Source of the DNA: Delftia acidovorans
GTDB taxonomy: Bacteria; Pseudomonadota; Gammaproteobacteria; Burkholderiales; Burkholderiaceae_C
Reading direction: 5' to 3'
NCBI GenBank assembly: GCA_031286585.1
Contig: JAITUC010000024.1
Location: 496,001-560,000 of the forward strand
DNA: 64,000 nucleotides
Shown: piece after piece, positions 56,722 through 64,000 of the stretch
Numbering within the stretch: the stretch's first letter is position 1
Layout of the letters: each line of letters begins with the position of its first letter
Program-made: the position numbers and the translations under genes
Notes under the pieces: model-generated
What the model was told of the DNA's origin: nothing
Databases searched by the model: none
What the model saw: only the letters and a program-made list of their open reading frames with translations

Positions 56722-58167
56722 ATGAATACCTCCGCCATTCCTTCGGCCGCCACAGGCGCCGCCCCTCCGGTCCCGCCCGTTATCGACGCCCCCTGGACCG
56801 CGCCCACCGTGACGCGCAGGCAGGTCGGCTACGCCACCTGGGTCTGCTTTTTTGCCTGGGTGTTCGCCGTCTACGACTTCATCCTCTTCGGCACCCTGCT
56901 GCCGCAACTGGGCGAGCATTTCCAGTGGAGCGCCGAACAGCAGGCACGGCTGAATACCTGGGTGACGCTGGGCACGGTGATCGTGGCCTTCGGCATCGGC
57001 CCCATCGCCGACCGGCTGGGCCGGCGCAAGGGCATCATCATCGCCGTGGCGGGCGCCGCCCTGTGCTCGGGCCTGACGGCGCTGGCCGGCTGGGTGATCG
57101 GGCTGTCGGCGGGCCTGGGCTTCGTGCTGCTGATTCTGGTGCGCTCGCTGGCGGGCCTGGGCTATGCCGAGCAAAGCATCAACGCCACCTACCTGAGCGA
57201 GCTGTTTTCCCTGGTCTACACGGACCCGGCCTCCACGCGGCGGCGCGGCTTCATCTATTCGCTGGTGCAAGGCGGCTGGCCCGTGGGCGCGGTGCTCACG
57301 GCCGTGCTGGTGGCCCTGCTGTATCCGCTGGGCGAGCGCTGGTTCGGCCAGGGCGGCGGCTGGGTGCTGTCCTTCGTGTTCGCCATGTTCCCGGCCCTGG
57401 TGATTGCCGTGCTGGGCCGCAGGCTGGTGGAGACGCCCCAGTTCCTGACCGCGCGGCGCATCGCCGAACTGCGCGCTGCGGGCCGCGAGGCCGAGGCCGG
57501 CCGGCTGGCGCAGGCCCATGGCGTGAACCTCCAGGAAGATCACCACACCGGCCTGTCGGCCATGTTCCGCGGCACCTCGCTGCGGCCCACGCTGTCGCTG
57601 GCCCTGGGCTTTTTCCTGAACTGGTTCGCCATCGTGATCTTCGCGGTGCTGGGCACCTCGGTGCTGGGCGGCTCGGGGGGCACGCCGGGCAAGGGCGTGG
57701 ATTTCTCGGGCGCCCTGCAGGTGCTCATCGTCTCCAACCTCGCGGGCTTCCTGGGCTATGTCTTCCATGGCTGGCTGGGCGACCGCATCGGCCGGCGCAA
57801 TGCGGTGGCCATCGGCTGGATCCTGGGCGGGGCCGCCTTCGCGCTGATGCTGCAGGCGCCGTCGGGCGACTTCTGGCGCATCGTGCCGCTGTACTCGCTG
57901 GGCCTGTTCTTCCTGATCGGCCCCTATGCCGCCGCCCTGTTCCTGATCGGCGAGAGCTTTCCCAGCCACATCCGCGCCACGGCCAGCTCCTTCGTCAACG
58001 CCATGGGCCAAGTGGGCGCCATCGCCGCAGGCTTCGGCGTGACCTGGACGCTGTCGCAGGGGGCCGACTGGGTGCAGGCCGCGCTGTACTGGGGCGCCCT
58101 TCCCTGCGCGGCCTCGGGCCTGCTGATGTTTCTCGCGCCCCACGTCGATCCCGAGACCGTGAAGTGA
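56722..58167 (+). CDS. MFS transporter, metabolite:H+ symporter type
   Basis: Inner-membrane carrier of 481 residues with 12 predicted helices. The N-terminal cytoplasmic tail is Ala/Pro-rich; the first helix reads VGYATWVCFFAWVFAVYDFILFGTLLPQL and the loop 2-3 motif GPIADRLGRRKGIIIAVAG is the classical MFS signature. The second half has the matching GDRIGRRNAVAIG. Closest in style to the sialate/benzoate/shikimate metabolite symporters. It sits between the hydrolases and the dehydrogenases and probably brings in the substrate of the cluster. Confidence 0.9.
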   Translation: MNTSAIPSAATGAAPPVPPVIDAPWTAPTVTRRQVGYATWVCFFAWVFAVYDFILFGTLLPQLGEHFQWSAEQQARLNTWVTLGTVIVAFGIGPIADRLGRRKGIIIAVAGAALCSGLTALAGWVIGLSAGLGFVLLILVRSLAGLGYAEQSINATYLSELFSLVYTDPASTRRRGFIYSLVQGGWPVGAVLTAVLVALLYPLGERWFGQGGGWVLSFVFAMFPALVIAVLGRRLVETPQFLTARRIAELRAAGREAEAGRLAQAHGVNLQEDHHTGLSAMFRGTSLRPTLSLALGFFLNWFAIVIFAVLGTSVLGGSGGTPGKGVDFSGALQVLIVSNLAGFLGYVFHGWLGDRIGRRNAVAIGWILGGAAFALMLQAPSGDFWRIVPLYSLGLFFLIGPYAAALFLIGESFPSHIRATASSFVNAMGQVGAIAAGFGVTWTLSQGADWVQAALYWGALPCAASGLLMFLAPHVDPETVK

Positions 58168-58174
58168 GGCCGCC

Positions 58175-58951
58175 ATGAACCGTGAGATCGGCAAAAACAA
58201 GGTGGCCCTCGTCACGGGCGCCGCCAGCGGCATAGGCCAGGCGCTGGCCGTGGCCTATGCGCAGGCAGGCATTTCCGTGGCCGGCAGCTACTACCCCGGC
58301 GACCCGCACGATCCCAGCCAGACCCTGGAGCTGGTGGAACGCGCGGGCGGGCAGTGCGTCATGGAGGCGGCCGATGTGGGCGATGCCGAACAGGTCGAAC
58401 GCCTGGCCCGCGTCGCCGTGGACCGCTTCGGCCGGCTGGACTTCGCCGTGGCCAATGCAGGCTTGCTGCGCCAGGCGGCGCTGGCCGAGATGAGCGATGC
58501 GCAGTGGCTGGAGGTCATCAACATCGACCTGGGCGGCGTGATGCGCACCTTCCGGGCCAGCGCGCGCCACATGGCTTCAGGCGGGGCCATGGTGGCCGTC
58601 TCCTCCATCGCAGGCGGTGTCTACGGCTGGGAGCAGCATGCCCACTATGCGGCCGCCAAGGCAGGCGTGCCCGGGCTGTGCCGCTCCGTGGCCATGGAGC
58701 TGGCACCGCGCGGCATACGCTGCAATGCCGTGATTCCCGGCCTGATAGAAACGCCGCAGTCGCTGGACCCGGTCAACTCGCTGGGGCCGGCGGGCCTGGC
58801 ACAGGCGGCCAGGGGCATCCCGCTGGGACGCGTGGGCCAGGCCCGCGAAATCGCCGCCCTGATCCGCTTCCTGACCAGCGACGAAGCCTCCTACATCACC
58901 GGCCAATCCATCATTGCCGACGGCGGCCTGACCGTGCGCTGGCCCAGTTGA
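58175..58951 (+). CDS. Short-chain dehydrogenase/reductase (first)
   Basis: NAD(P)-dependent oxidoreductase of 258 residues: cofactor motif VTGAASGIGQAL near 15, NAG in FAVANAGLL, catalytic Ser in VAVSSIAGG and YxxxK in YAAAKAGV (about 152-156), and the terminal ITGQSIIADGGL. An Asn catalytic helix residue is present in IDLGG-type context. It begins seven bases after the MFS stop. Its partner is the second SDR, 12 bases behind. Substrate unknown. Confidence 0.9.
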   Translation: MNREIGKNKVALVTGAASGIGQALAVAYAQAGISVAGSYYPGDPHDPSQTLELVERAGGQCVMEAADVGDAEQVERLARVAVDRFGRLDFAVANAGLLRQAALAEMSDAQWLEVINIDLGGVMRTFRASARHMASGGAMVAVSSIAGGVYGWEQHAHYAAAKAGVPGLCRSVAMELAPRGIRCNAVIPGLIETPQSLDPVNSLGPAGLAQAARGIPLGRVGQAREIAALIRFLTSDEASYITGQSIIADGGLTVRWPS

Positions 58952-58962
58952 GGACATCCGAC

Positions 58963-59721
58963 ATGAACACCTCCAAGCCCCTGGATGGCCGCCGCGCCGT
59001 CGTGACCGGCGCCGGCAGCGGCATAGGCGAGGCCATCGCGCTGGCCTATGCGCAGGCCGGCGCGCAACTGGTGCTGGCCGACCTCGATGCCGCCCGCGCC
59101 GACAGCGTGGCACAGCGCTGCCGCGTGCTGGGCGCGCAGGCCGAAACCGTCATCGGCGACGTGGGCGACGAAGCCGCGGCTCATCGCATCATCGACCGCT
59201 GCGTGCAGGCCTTCGGCGGCATCGACATCCTGGTGAACAACGCCGGCATGCTGACCCAGGCGCGCTGTGCCGACATGTCCACCGCGATGTGGGACGAGAT
59301 GCTGCGCGTGGACCTGCGCAGCGTCTTCCTGTGCGCGCGGCGCGCGGTGCCGCACATGCAGTCGCAGCGCTGGGGCCGCATCATCAATATCGCCTCGCAG
59401 CTGGGTATCAAGGGCGGCGTGGAGCTGAGCCACTATGCGGCGGCCAAGGCCGGCGTGATCGGCTTCACCAAGTCGCTGGCGCTGGAGGTGGCACCCGACA
59501 ATGTGCTGGTCAACGCCATTGCCCCCGGCCCCATCGCCACGCCGCTGGTCAATGGCATCAGCGCGGACTGGAAGCGCGCCAAGGAGGCCAGCCTGCCGCT
59601 GGGCCGTTTCGGCCGCACCGACGAGGTGGCGCCCACCGCCGTGCTGCTGGCATCCGATCCCGGTGGCAACCTGTATGTGGGACAGACGCTGGGGCCCAAT
59701 TCCGGCGACGTCATGCCGTGA
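58963..59721 (+). CDS. Short-chain dehydrogenase/reductase (second)
   Basis: FabG-like oxidoreductase of 252 residues with VTGAGSGIGEAIALAYAQAGA, VNNAGML, INIASQLG (Ser) and YAAAKAGV (Tyr-x3-Lys). The N-terminal Asp in VLADLDAA after strand 2 favours NAD(H) over NADP(H). The frame is open far upstream but the ATG at 58963, behind TTGAGGAC, is clear. It is similar to the first SDR but not a recent duplicate. Last gene before the dispersed element at 59731. Confidence 0.9.
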   Translation: MNTSKPLDGRRAVVTGAGSGIGEAIALAYAQAGAQLVLADLDAARADSVAQRCRVLGAQAETVIGDVGDEAAAHRIIDRCVQAFGGIDILVNNAGMLTQARCADMSTAMWDEMLRVDLRSVFLCARRAVPHMQSQRWGRIINIASQLGIKGGVELSHYAAAKAGVIGFTKSLALEVAPDNVLVNAIAPGPIATPLVNGISADWKRAKEASLPLGRFGRTDEVAPTAVLLASDPGGNLYVGQTLGPNSGDVMP

Positions 59722-59730
59722 AATCAAGCA

Positions 59731-59850
59731 CCCCCTGAGTCGCTTCGCACCTTCCCCCTCTCTTCGGAGGAGGACGACACCCTCGGTGCGGGGCGGCGCG
59801 GCCGGCATAGGCCCTTCCTCGGTGTCTCTGCTCTTTGGCTGCGCCAGTTT
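59731..59850 (+). repeat. Comamonadaceae-type dispersed GC-rich element, copy B
   Basis: It starts nine bases after the second SDR stop. It shares CCCCCTGAG-CGCT, CTTCCCCCT, GACGACACCCTCGGTGCGGG and CCTTCCTCGGTGTC with copy A at 32741, in the same order and orientation, plus an insertion GCGGCCGGCATAG. Same placement right behind a coding sequence. Confidence 0.8.
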
Positions 59851-59888
59851 CGCAGGCGGCTCCATTCGCAACCGAAAGGGTTTCTGTC

Positions 59889-60218
59889 ATGTGTGGAATG
59901 TGCGGTTTGCTGCAGGCCTCCGGCCACTGGAGCCAGGCGCCGGACGGCTTGGCCGGGCGCCGCCAGCGGCTGATTCAGATTGCGCGTGCCAACCGGCTGC
60001 TGGCGCTGTGGCGGCTGCGGCTCAGCGACTTCCATGGCCAGTCCTATGTGCTGGCCGGCCCCACGGGGGCCAGCGTGCTGATTGCCGATTTCGGCGCGCT
60101 GTGGCCCGCTGCCGAGCAGATGCTGGGCCGTGCCCTCGATCCGCTGGCCATGCCGTGGCAGCCGGCGCAGGCACAAGCGCAGGTCCAAACGCAGGAACAG
60201 AGGGAGCAGGCGCCATGA
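59889..60218 (+). CDS. Small protein with N-terminal MCGMCG, coupled to a CobW GTPase
   Basis: Not recognised. 109 residues beginning MCGMCGLLQASGHWSQ: two Cys spaced CxxC at the very start with a following His, a likely metal site. The middle is helical and basic (GRRQRLIQIARANRLLALWRLRLSDFHGQSYVLAGPTGASVLIADFGALWPAAEQML). The C-terminus is a Gln/Ala-rich tail. The ATGA overlap with the CobW gene (60215-60218) suggests a joint function, such as handing a metal to or from the GTPase, but this is inference. The ATG at 59889 puts the CxxC at the N-terminus; 18 more codons upstream remain open. Confidence 0.65.
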   Translation: MCGMCGLLQASGHWSQAPDGLAGRRQRLIQIARANRLLALWRLRLSDFHGQSYVLAGPTGASVLIADFGALWPAAEQMLGRALDPLAMPWQPAQAQAQVQTQEQREQAP

Positions 60219-61300
60219 GCGGCACGACAGACCACAGCGCGCGGCTGCCCGTGGGCGTGCTCACGGGCTTTCTGGGCAGCGGCAAGACCACGCTGCTCAG
60301 GCAGTGGCTGCAGGAGTCTCCCGCGGGCGAGACTGCGGTGCTCATCAACGAATTCGGTGCCGTGGGGCTGGACCATCTGCTGGTGGGCCGCATAGACGCC
60401 GACACGGTGCTGCTGGACAACGGCTGCATCTGCTGCGCCATACGCGGAGAACTCAAGGACGCTTTGTGGCGCCTGCACCAGCGCCGCCTGCGCGGCGAGC
60501 TGCCACCTTTTCAAAGGGTGCTGATGGAGACCACGGGGCTGGCCGCGCCCGGCCCCGTGATCGCCACCCTGATCGGCGATGCGCAGCTGCGCCAGATCTT
60601 CAGGCCGGCCTTCATCTCCACCGTGGTCGATGCGCTGCATGCCCCGTGGCAACAGTCCCAGCGCCCCGAATGGCTGGCCCAGGTCGCGGCGGCCGACCGG
60701 CTGTACCTGAGCAAGACCGACTTGGCCACGCCCCAGCAGGCCGAGGCACAGCGCGCGCAACTGGCGCAGATCAATCCCCTGGCCAGCATCGTCAACTGCT
60801 GCCCTGGCGCAGCGGTACCGCCCGCCTGGCAGATGCAGGAAGCCCATGCTCTGCAAACCGATTGGCTGGCACGCGCCATTGCCGGCACGCCGCGCGGCCG
60901 CGCGGGCCAGGGCCAGGGTCTGCATGCAGGCGTCCAGGCGTTCTGCCTGGAACTCGACAGCCCGGTGGACTGGTGCGTGCTCACCCTGTGGCTGACCATG
61001 CTGCTGCACCGCCATGGCGACCGGCTGCTGCGCCTGAAAGGACTGGTGGCCGTGGCCGCAGATGGCTGGCCGCAGGGGCAGCCCACGGCGCTGCACGGCA
61101 TGGGCCATCTCATGCATGCCCCCGAGCATTTGCCAGAGTGGCCGAGCGAGGACAGGCGCTCCCGCCTGGTCTTCATCACGGCCGGGCTCGATGAGCAGCA
61201 GGTCAGGGCCTCCTGGCAGTCGTTCCAATCGTTCTATCGCCTCCACTCGCAGGACAATGTCAGCCAGCCCCCGGCAAGCCCCTCACTCCACACTGCGTGA
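60215..61300 (+). CDS. CobW/COG0523-family GTPase (metal chaperone type)
   Basis: G3E-family GTPase of 361 residues. Walker A GFLGSGKTT (18-26), the metal-binding CxCC motif as C71-I-C73-C74 (DNGCICCAIRGEL), Walker B-like METTGLAAPGPV and the guanine motif SKTD near 168. COG0523 proteins insert or allocate metals (Zn, Co, Fe), some for nitrile hydratase and other metalloenzymes. It overlaps the small CxxC protein by four bases and lies in a cluster with a NodB-fold hydrolase, so a metalloenzyme of this cluster may be the client. Confidence 0.9.
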   Translation: MSGTTDHSARLPVGVLTGFLGSGKTTLLRQWLQESPAGETAVLINEFGAVGLDHLLVGRIDADTVLLDNGCICCAIRGELKDALWRLHQRRLRGELPPFQRVLMETTGLAAPGPVIATLIGDAQLRQIFRPAFISTVVDALHAPWQQSQRPEWLAQVAAADRLYLSKTDLATPQQAEAQRAQLAQINPLASIVNCCPGAAVPPAWQMQEAHALQTDWLARAIAGTPRGRAGQGQGLHAGVQAFCLELDSPVDWCVLTLWLTMLLHRHGDRLLRLKGLVAVAADGWPQGQPTALHGMGHLMHAPEHLPEWPSEDRRSRLVFITAGLDEQQVRASWQSFQSFYRLHSQDNVSQPPASPSLHTA

Positions 61301-61323
61301 ACCTCCACGGCAAGGACCGCAAC

Positions 61324-62514
61324 ATGCGCAAGAACGCTCCCGAACTGCGTGTCCTCGGCACCTCGGTGACGCTGACCGAAGCCCTGCGCCAGCGTGCGCA
61401 GCAGGACCTGGGCATACGCATCCATTTCGAGGTGCTGGACGGCTTCGACGCCCAGCGCCAGGCGGTGATGCGCCAGGACAGCTTCGACCTGTACGACCAG
61501 TGGTTCCACAGCGTGGATTTCCTGTGGCCCACCGGCACCCTGCAGCCCATCGACACGGCGCGCCTGACCTGCTGGGACGAGGTCAACGCACTGCCCCGCA
61601 CCGGCCGCATCACGCCGCAGGCGGCCTTTGGCGCGGGCTGCAACCCTGTCACTCGCCTGTATGTGCAGGCCGATGGCAGCGTCAGCGATGTGCCCAGCGC
61701 GCATATCTCCATGCTGCCGCTCACGCACAACGTCGACAGCTTTGTCTACCTGCCCGCCGCCCTGCCCGCGCTGTTCGACCAGGCCGAGGAAAGCTGGTCC
61801 TGGCTGGTCTCCCCCGCCTGCCGGGGGCGCGCTGCGCTGCAGGCCGATGCCGCCATCGGCGCACTGGACGCGGCCCTGGCCCTGCAGGCCAGCGGCGACA
61901 TGCGTTTCGGCGACATCAGCAACCTGGGGCTGGAGGAAATCGACCAGATGATGGCCGTGCTGCTGCAGCGGCAGGAGTCCGAGCAGTTCCGGGGCTTCTG
62001 GGGCAACTACGCCGATGCGGCACGGCTGATGATCGATGCAGGCGTTGCCATCCAGAGCCACTGGTCGCCCGCCATGGGCCACTACCGCGCGGCGGGGCTG
62101 GACTACCGGCTGGCCTGTCCGCGCGAAGGCTACCGCGCCTGGTACGGCGGCCTGGGCATCTCCAGCCAGGCCAGGGGCGACACGCTGGATGCCGCCTACC
62201 GCTACCTGAACTGGTGGCAATCCGGCTGGCCCGGTGCCGCGATGGCGCGGCAGGGCTACTACATCTCCAACCCGATGCGCACGCGCGAGCACCTGAGCGC
62301 CAGCGAATGGGACTACTGGTACGCCGGCCTGCCCGCCGCCGAGGATCTGCAGGGCACCGACGGCCAGGTCGTGATCCCACGCGGCAGCGTGCGCGACGGC
62401 GGCTCCTACGAGCAGCGCCTGGGCCGCATCGCCGTCTGGAACACCGTCATGGACGAGCACAACTACCTGGTGCGCCAGTGGGCCATGCTGCTGCGCCGTG
62501 CGCGCGCCTTATAG
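61324..62514 (+). CDS. PotD-like extracellular-solute-binding-fold protein without a signal peptide
   Basis: ABC solute-binding-fold protein of 396 residues of the spermidine/putrescine family: RVLGTSVTLTEALRQRAQQDLGIRIHFEVLDGFDAQRQAVM, DLYDQWFHSVDFLWPTGTLQPID, then IQSHWSPAMGHYRAAGLDYRLACPREGYRAWYGGLGISSQARGDTLDAAYRYLNWW. The N-terminus MRKNAPELRVLGTS lacks a hydrophobic stretch, and even the GTG start at 61297 (overlapping the CobW stop) does not add one, so export by Sec or Tat looks impossible as read. No permease or ATPase is nearby. It may be cytoplasmic, a ligand sensor, or have lost its signal. It is followed by GntR 58 bases on. Confidence 0.78.
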   Translation: MRKNAPELRVLGTSVTLTEALRQRAQQDLGIRIHFEVLDGFDAQRQAVMRQDSFDLYDQWFHSVDFLWPTGTLQPIDTARLTCWDEVNALPRTGRITPQAAFGAGCNPVTRLYVQADGSVSDVPSAHISMLPLTHNVDSFVYLPAALPALFDQAEESWSWLVSPACRGRAALQADAAIGALDAALALQASGDMRFGDISNLGLEEIDQMMAVLLQRQESEQFRGFWGNYADAARLMIDAGVAIQSHWSPAMGHYRAAGLDYRLACPREGYRAWYGGLGISSQARGDTLDAAYRYLNWWQSGWPGAAMARQGYYISNPMRTREHLSASEWDYWYAGLPAAEDLQGTDGQVVIPRGSVRDGGSYEQRLGRIAVWNTVMDEHNYLVRQWAMLLRRARAL

Positions 62515-62572
62515 TCCTGCCCGATGACGGCCCCCGCTGGCGGCGGCACACGCACACGCAGATGAAGCAGGA

Positions 62573-63646
62573 ATGAGAAGAGCCATACAAGCATCCACGC
62601 AGACTGCGCGGGACGAAGAGACCGGAGAGACCGGCGAGCCCGCCGAATCCGGCGATTCCGAGCGCCGGCTGCGCTATGAACTGATACGGCAGCGCCTGCG
62701 CCAGGCCATCGTCGAGCAGCGGGTGGCGCCCGGCCTGGTGCTGCTGGAGGGGCCGGTGGCCAGGGTCTTCGGTACCAGCCGCATTCCCGTGCGCAAGGCC
62801 TTCGAGCTGCTGCATGCCGAAGGGCTGCTGAGCACCTTCGACGGACGCGGCTATCTGGTCGCCCGCCCCGGGCAGGCCGTGCAGCCCCAGCGCCTGACAC
62901 TGGACGCGCAGGCCCTGGGCCTGGAGGCGGGCCAGGCCACGATCCACATTCCATCGGAGAGCGAGCGCATCCACGACGAGCTGGAGCAGTCCATCTCCAT
63001 CGCCATGATCTTCGGGCGCTTTCAGATCGATGAGAGCGTCGCCATGGAACACTTCAACGTCAACCGCGTGGCCCTGCGCGAGGTGCTGAGCCGGCTGGTA
63101 GATAGAGGGCTGGTAGAGAAAAGCACCTACGCCGCGTGGCGTGTGGCCGCGCTGACGGCACGCGCGGTGAATCAGGACTTCGAGCTGCTCGCCTTGCTGG
63201 CGCCCGCAGCGCTGCGCGAGAGCGGTCCGCGCCTGGACAGGGACATGCTCGCCAGCCTGCGCCGGGGCCTGCAAGGCCCGTCGGCGCCGGGTGTTCCGGA
63301 TACGCAGGAACGATTGCGCCTGGAACAGCGTGTGGAGCAGCACCTGCATGGCGACTTCCTGGCCCGGCATCCCAACGACAAGCTGGTGGGCATGCTGCAG
63401 CAGTGCCAGATGCCCTGGTTGATCCACAGCACCTTCAGCCGCATGTTTCCGCAGTCGCCCAACCCGCCGCTGACCGAGAACTGTCGGCAGATCGTCGATG
63501 CCTTGTGGGAGGGGGAGTACGAGCGGGCCGCACAGGCGCTGCAGGACTATCTGGCCCAGGCGCGCAAGCGCGCCCAGCTGCAGCTCAAGGTGCTGGCCGT
63601 GCTGCCAGAGACACAGCTGCCCGCCTATCTGGTGCGGCAGACCTGA
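62573..63646 (+). CDS. GntR-family regulator with two winged-helix domains
   Basis: Regulator of 357 residues, longer than the usual 220-250. Residues about 34-97 form a GntR winged helix (LRYELIRQRLRQAIVEQRVAPGLVLLEGPVARVFGTSRIPVRKAFELLHAEGLLSTF). Residues about 120-190 repeat the fold (ERIHDELEQSISIAMIFGRFQIDESVAMEHFNVNRVALREVLSRLVDRGLVEKSTYAAWRV). The rest is helical, FCD-like (NQDFELLALLAPAALRESGPRL). Last gene of the cluster, same strand, probably its regulator. Effector unknown. Confidence 0.85.
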   Translation: MRRAIQASTQTARDEETGETGEPAESGDSERRLRYELIRQRLRQAIVEQRVAPGLVLLEGPVARVFGTSRIPVRKAFELLHAEGLLSTFDGRGYLVARPGQAVQPQRLTLDAQALGLEAGQATIHIPSESERIHDELEQSISIAMIFGRFQIDESVAMEHFNVNRVALREVLSRLVDRGLVEKSTYAAWRVAALTARAVNQDFELLALLAPAALRESGPRLDRDMLASLRRGLQGPSAPGVPDTQERLRLEQRVEQHLHGDFLARHPNDKLVGMLQQCQMPWLIHSTFSRMFPQSPNPPLTENCRQIVDALWEGEYERAAQALQDYLAQARKRAQLQLKVLAVLPETQLPAYLVRQT

Positions 63647-63793
63647 TCTTGTGATTCCTGCCGTCGGCTGGCGCAGGCTTGAGCGGCTGGTTGCATGTGG
63701 AACCGCTGGTTTGCCTGCCGTTCACCGGGCGTTTACGCAAGCCCGGCATATTGGGCGGCTACAAGGATCGAAAGGTCCGGAAGGACCGCACCG

Positions 63794-64000
63794 ATGAACG
63801 CCCTGCGCATCAGCACCACCGTCTTCACCGAAGCCAGATTCTGGAGCCTGGTGGTTTTCTCGGTCGTTCTTCCCTGCGCCATCTACGCGGCCCTGCTGGC
63901 CAAGCGCAGCATCTCGCGCACCACGGTGCTGCTGTTCGGGCTGGCCCTGGTGGCCATGGCGGGGGTGGATGTCTACCTGCTGCAAAGCCTGGCCTCGGCG
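63794..64000 (+). CDS. Hypothetical membrane protein, cut by the window end
   Basis: The first 69 codons of a gene that continues past the window. The start MNALRISTTVFTEARFW is followed by two hydrophobic segments (SLVVFSVVLPCAIYAALLA and TTVLLFGLALVAMAGVDVYLL), so an integral membrane protein. A small hairpin (GGTCC-GGAA-GGACC, 63774-63787) lies directly ahead of the ATG. No family can be assigned from this portion. Confidence 0.6.
   Translation, partial: MNALRISTTVFTEARFWSLVVFSVVLPCAIYAALLAKRSISRTTVLLFGLALVAMAGVDVYLLQSLASA

Overview
The window is a stretch of a high-GC chromosome from a betaproteobacterium of the family Comamonadaceae, most like Delftia. This rests on base composition and codon use, the gene content (Bug/TctC receptors, TtuD-type glycerate kinase, a PuuD-type cytochrome c urate oxidase, an OHCU decarboxylase-allantoate amidohydrolase fusion), and dispersed GC-rich elements after stop codons of a kind I recall from this family. 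I see no integrase, transposase, phage module or CRISPR array. The genus is an inference.

Layout. 1-1.6 kb: 3' part of a membrane diguanylate cyclase. 1.8-4.4 kb: nadA-nadB (quinolinate synthesis). 4.6-7.7 kb, minus strand: dcd, guanine deaminase and a BMP-family purine-type binding protein. 7.9 kb: HIT protein. 8.4-10.4 kb, minus: Rieske oxygenase translationally coupled to an adenine-type deaminase. 10.6-16.8 kb, minus: ABC importer (ATPase, two permeases, two tandem BMP lipoproteins), with a LysR gene upstream. 18-24.8 kb: DUF6351-type lipoprotein, two Crp/Fnr regulators, a second diguanylate cyclase and the remnant of a third. 24.9-30.6 kb: puuD (urate oxidation), xdhC, small lipoprotein and regulator genes, a SYLF lipoprotein, DoxX and uraH. 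30.9 kb: gamma-glutamyltransferase. 33-36.7 kb, minus: gcl-hyi-glxR with a divergent LysR. 37.8-41.4 kb, minus: glycerate kinase, Bug receptor and tartrate dehydrogenase with a divergent LysR. 42.5-49 kb: gntR-puuE-uraD/allC-M20 hydrolase, then a urate/xanthine permease. 49.2-51.7 kb: maeB and tRNA-Ser(UGA). 52-54 kb: membrane glycosyltransferase and an unknown protein. 54.4-63.6 kb: an unassigned catabolic-looking cluster (amidase, NodB-fold deacetylase-like enzyme, MFS carrier, two SDRs, small Cys protein plus CobW GTPase, PotD-like protein, GntR regulator). 63.8 kb to the end: start of a membrane protein.

How the genes work together. Between 5 and 49 kb nearly all of purine breakdown can be followed: uptake (BMP/ABC, NCS2), deamination of guanine and adenine, XdhC for xanthine dehydrogenase, urate -> HIU (puuD) -> OHCU (uraH) -> allantoin (UraD domain) -> allantoate (puuE) -> ureidoglycine (AllC domain), then glyoxylate -> tartronate semialdehyde (gcl) -> glycerate (glxR) -> phosphoglycerate (glycerate kinase), with a tartrate branch entering at the end. 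Xanthine dehydrogenase subunits and a recognisable ureidoglycolate lyase are not in the window. Four separated transcription units (puuD, uraH, gntR-puuE, permease) carry a closely similar TGTATACA-type site, which suggests one purine regulon, probably under the local FCD-type GntR.

The least explained parts are the Rieske oxygenase coupled to the deaminase, with 11-bp tandem repeats upstream; the M20 hydrolase with an altered metal motif; the ribbon-helix-helix gene with three phased palindromes; and the 54-63.6 kb cluster.
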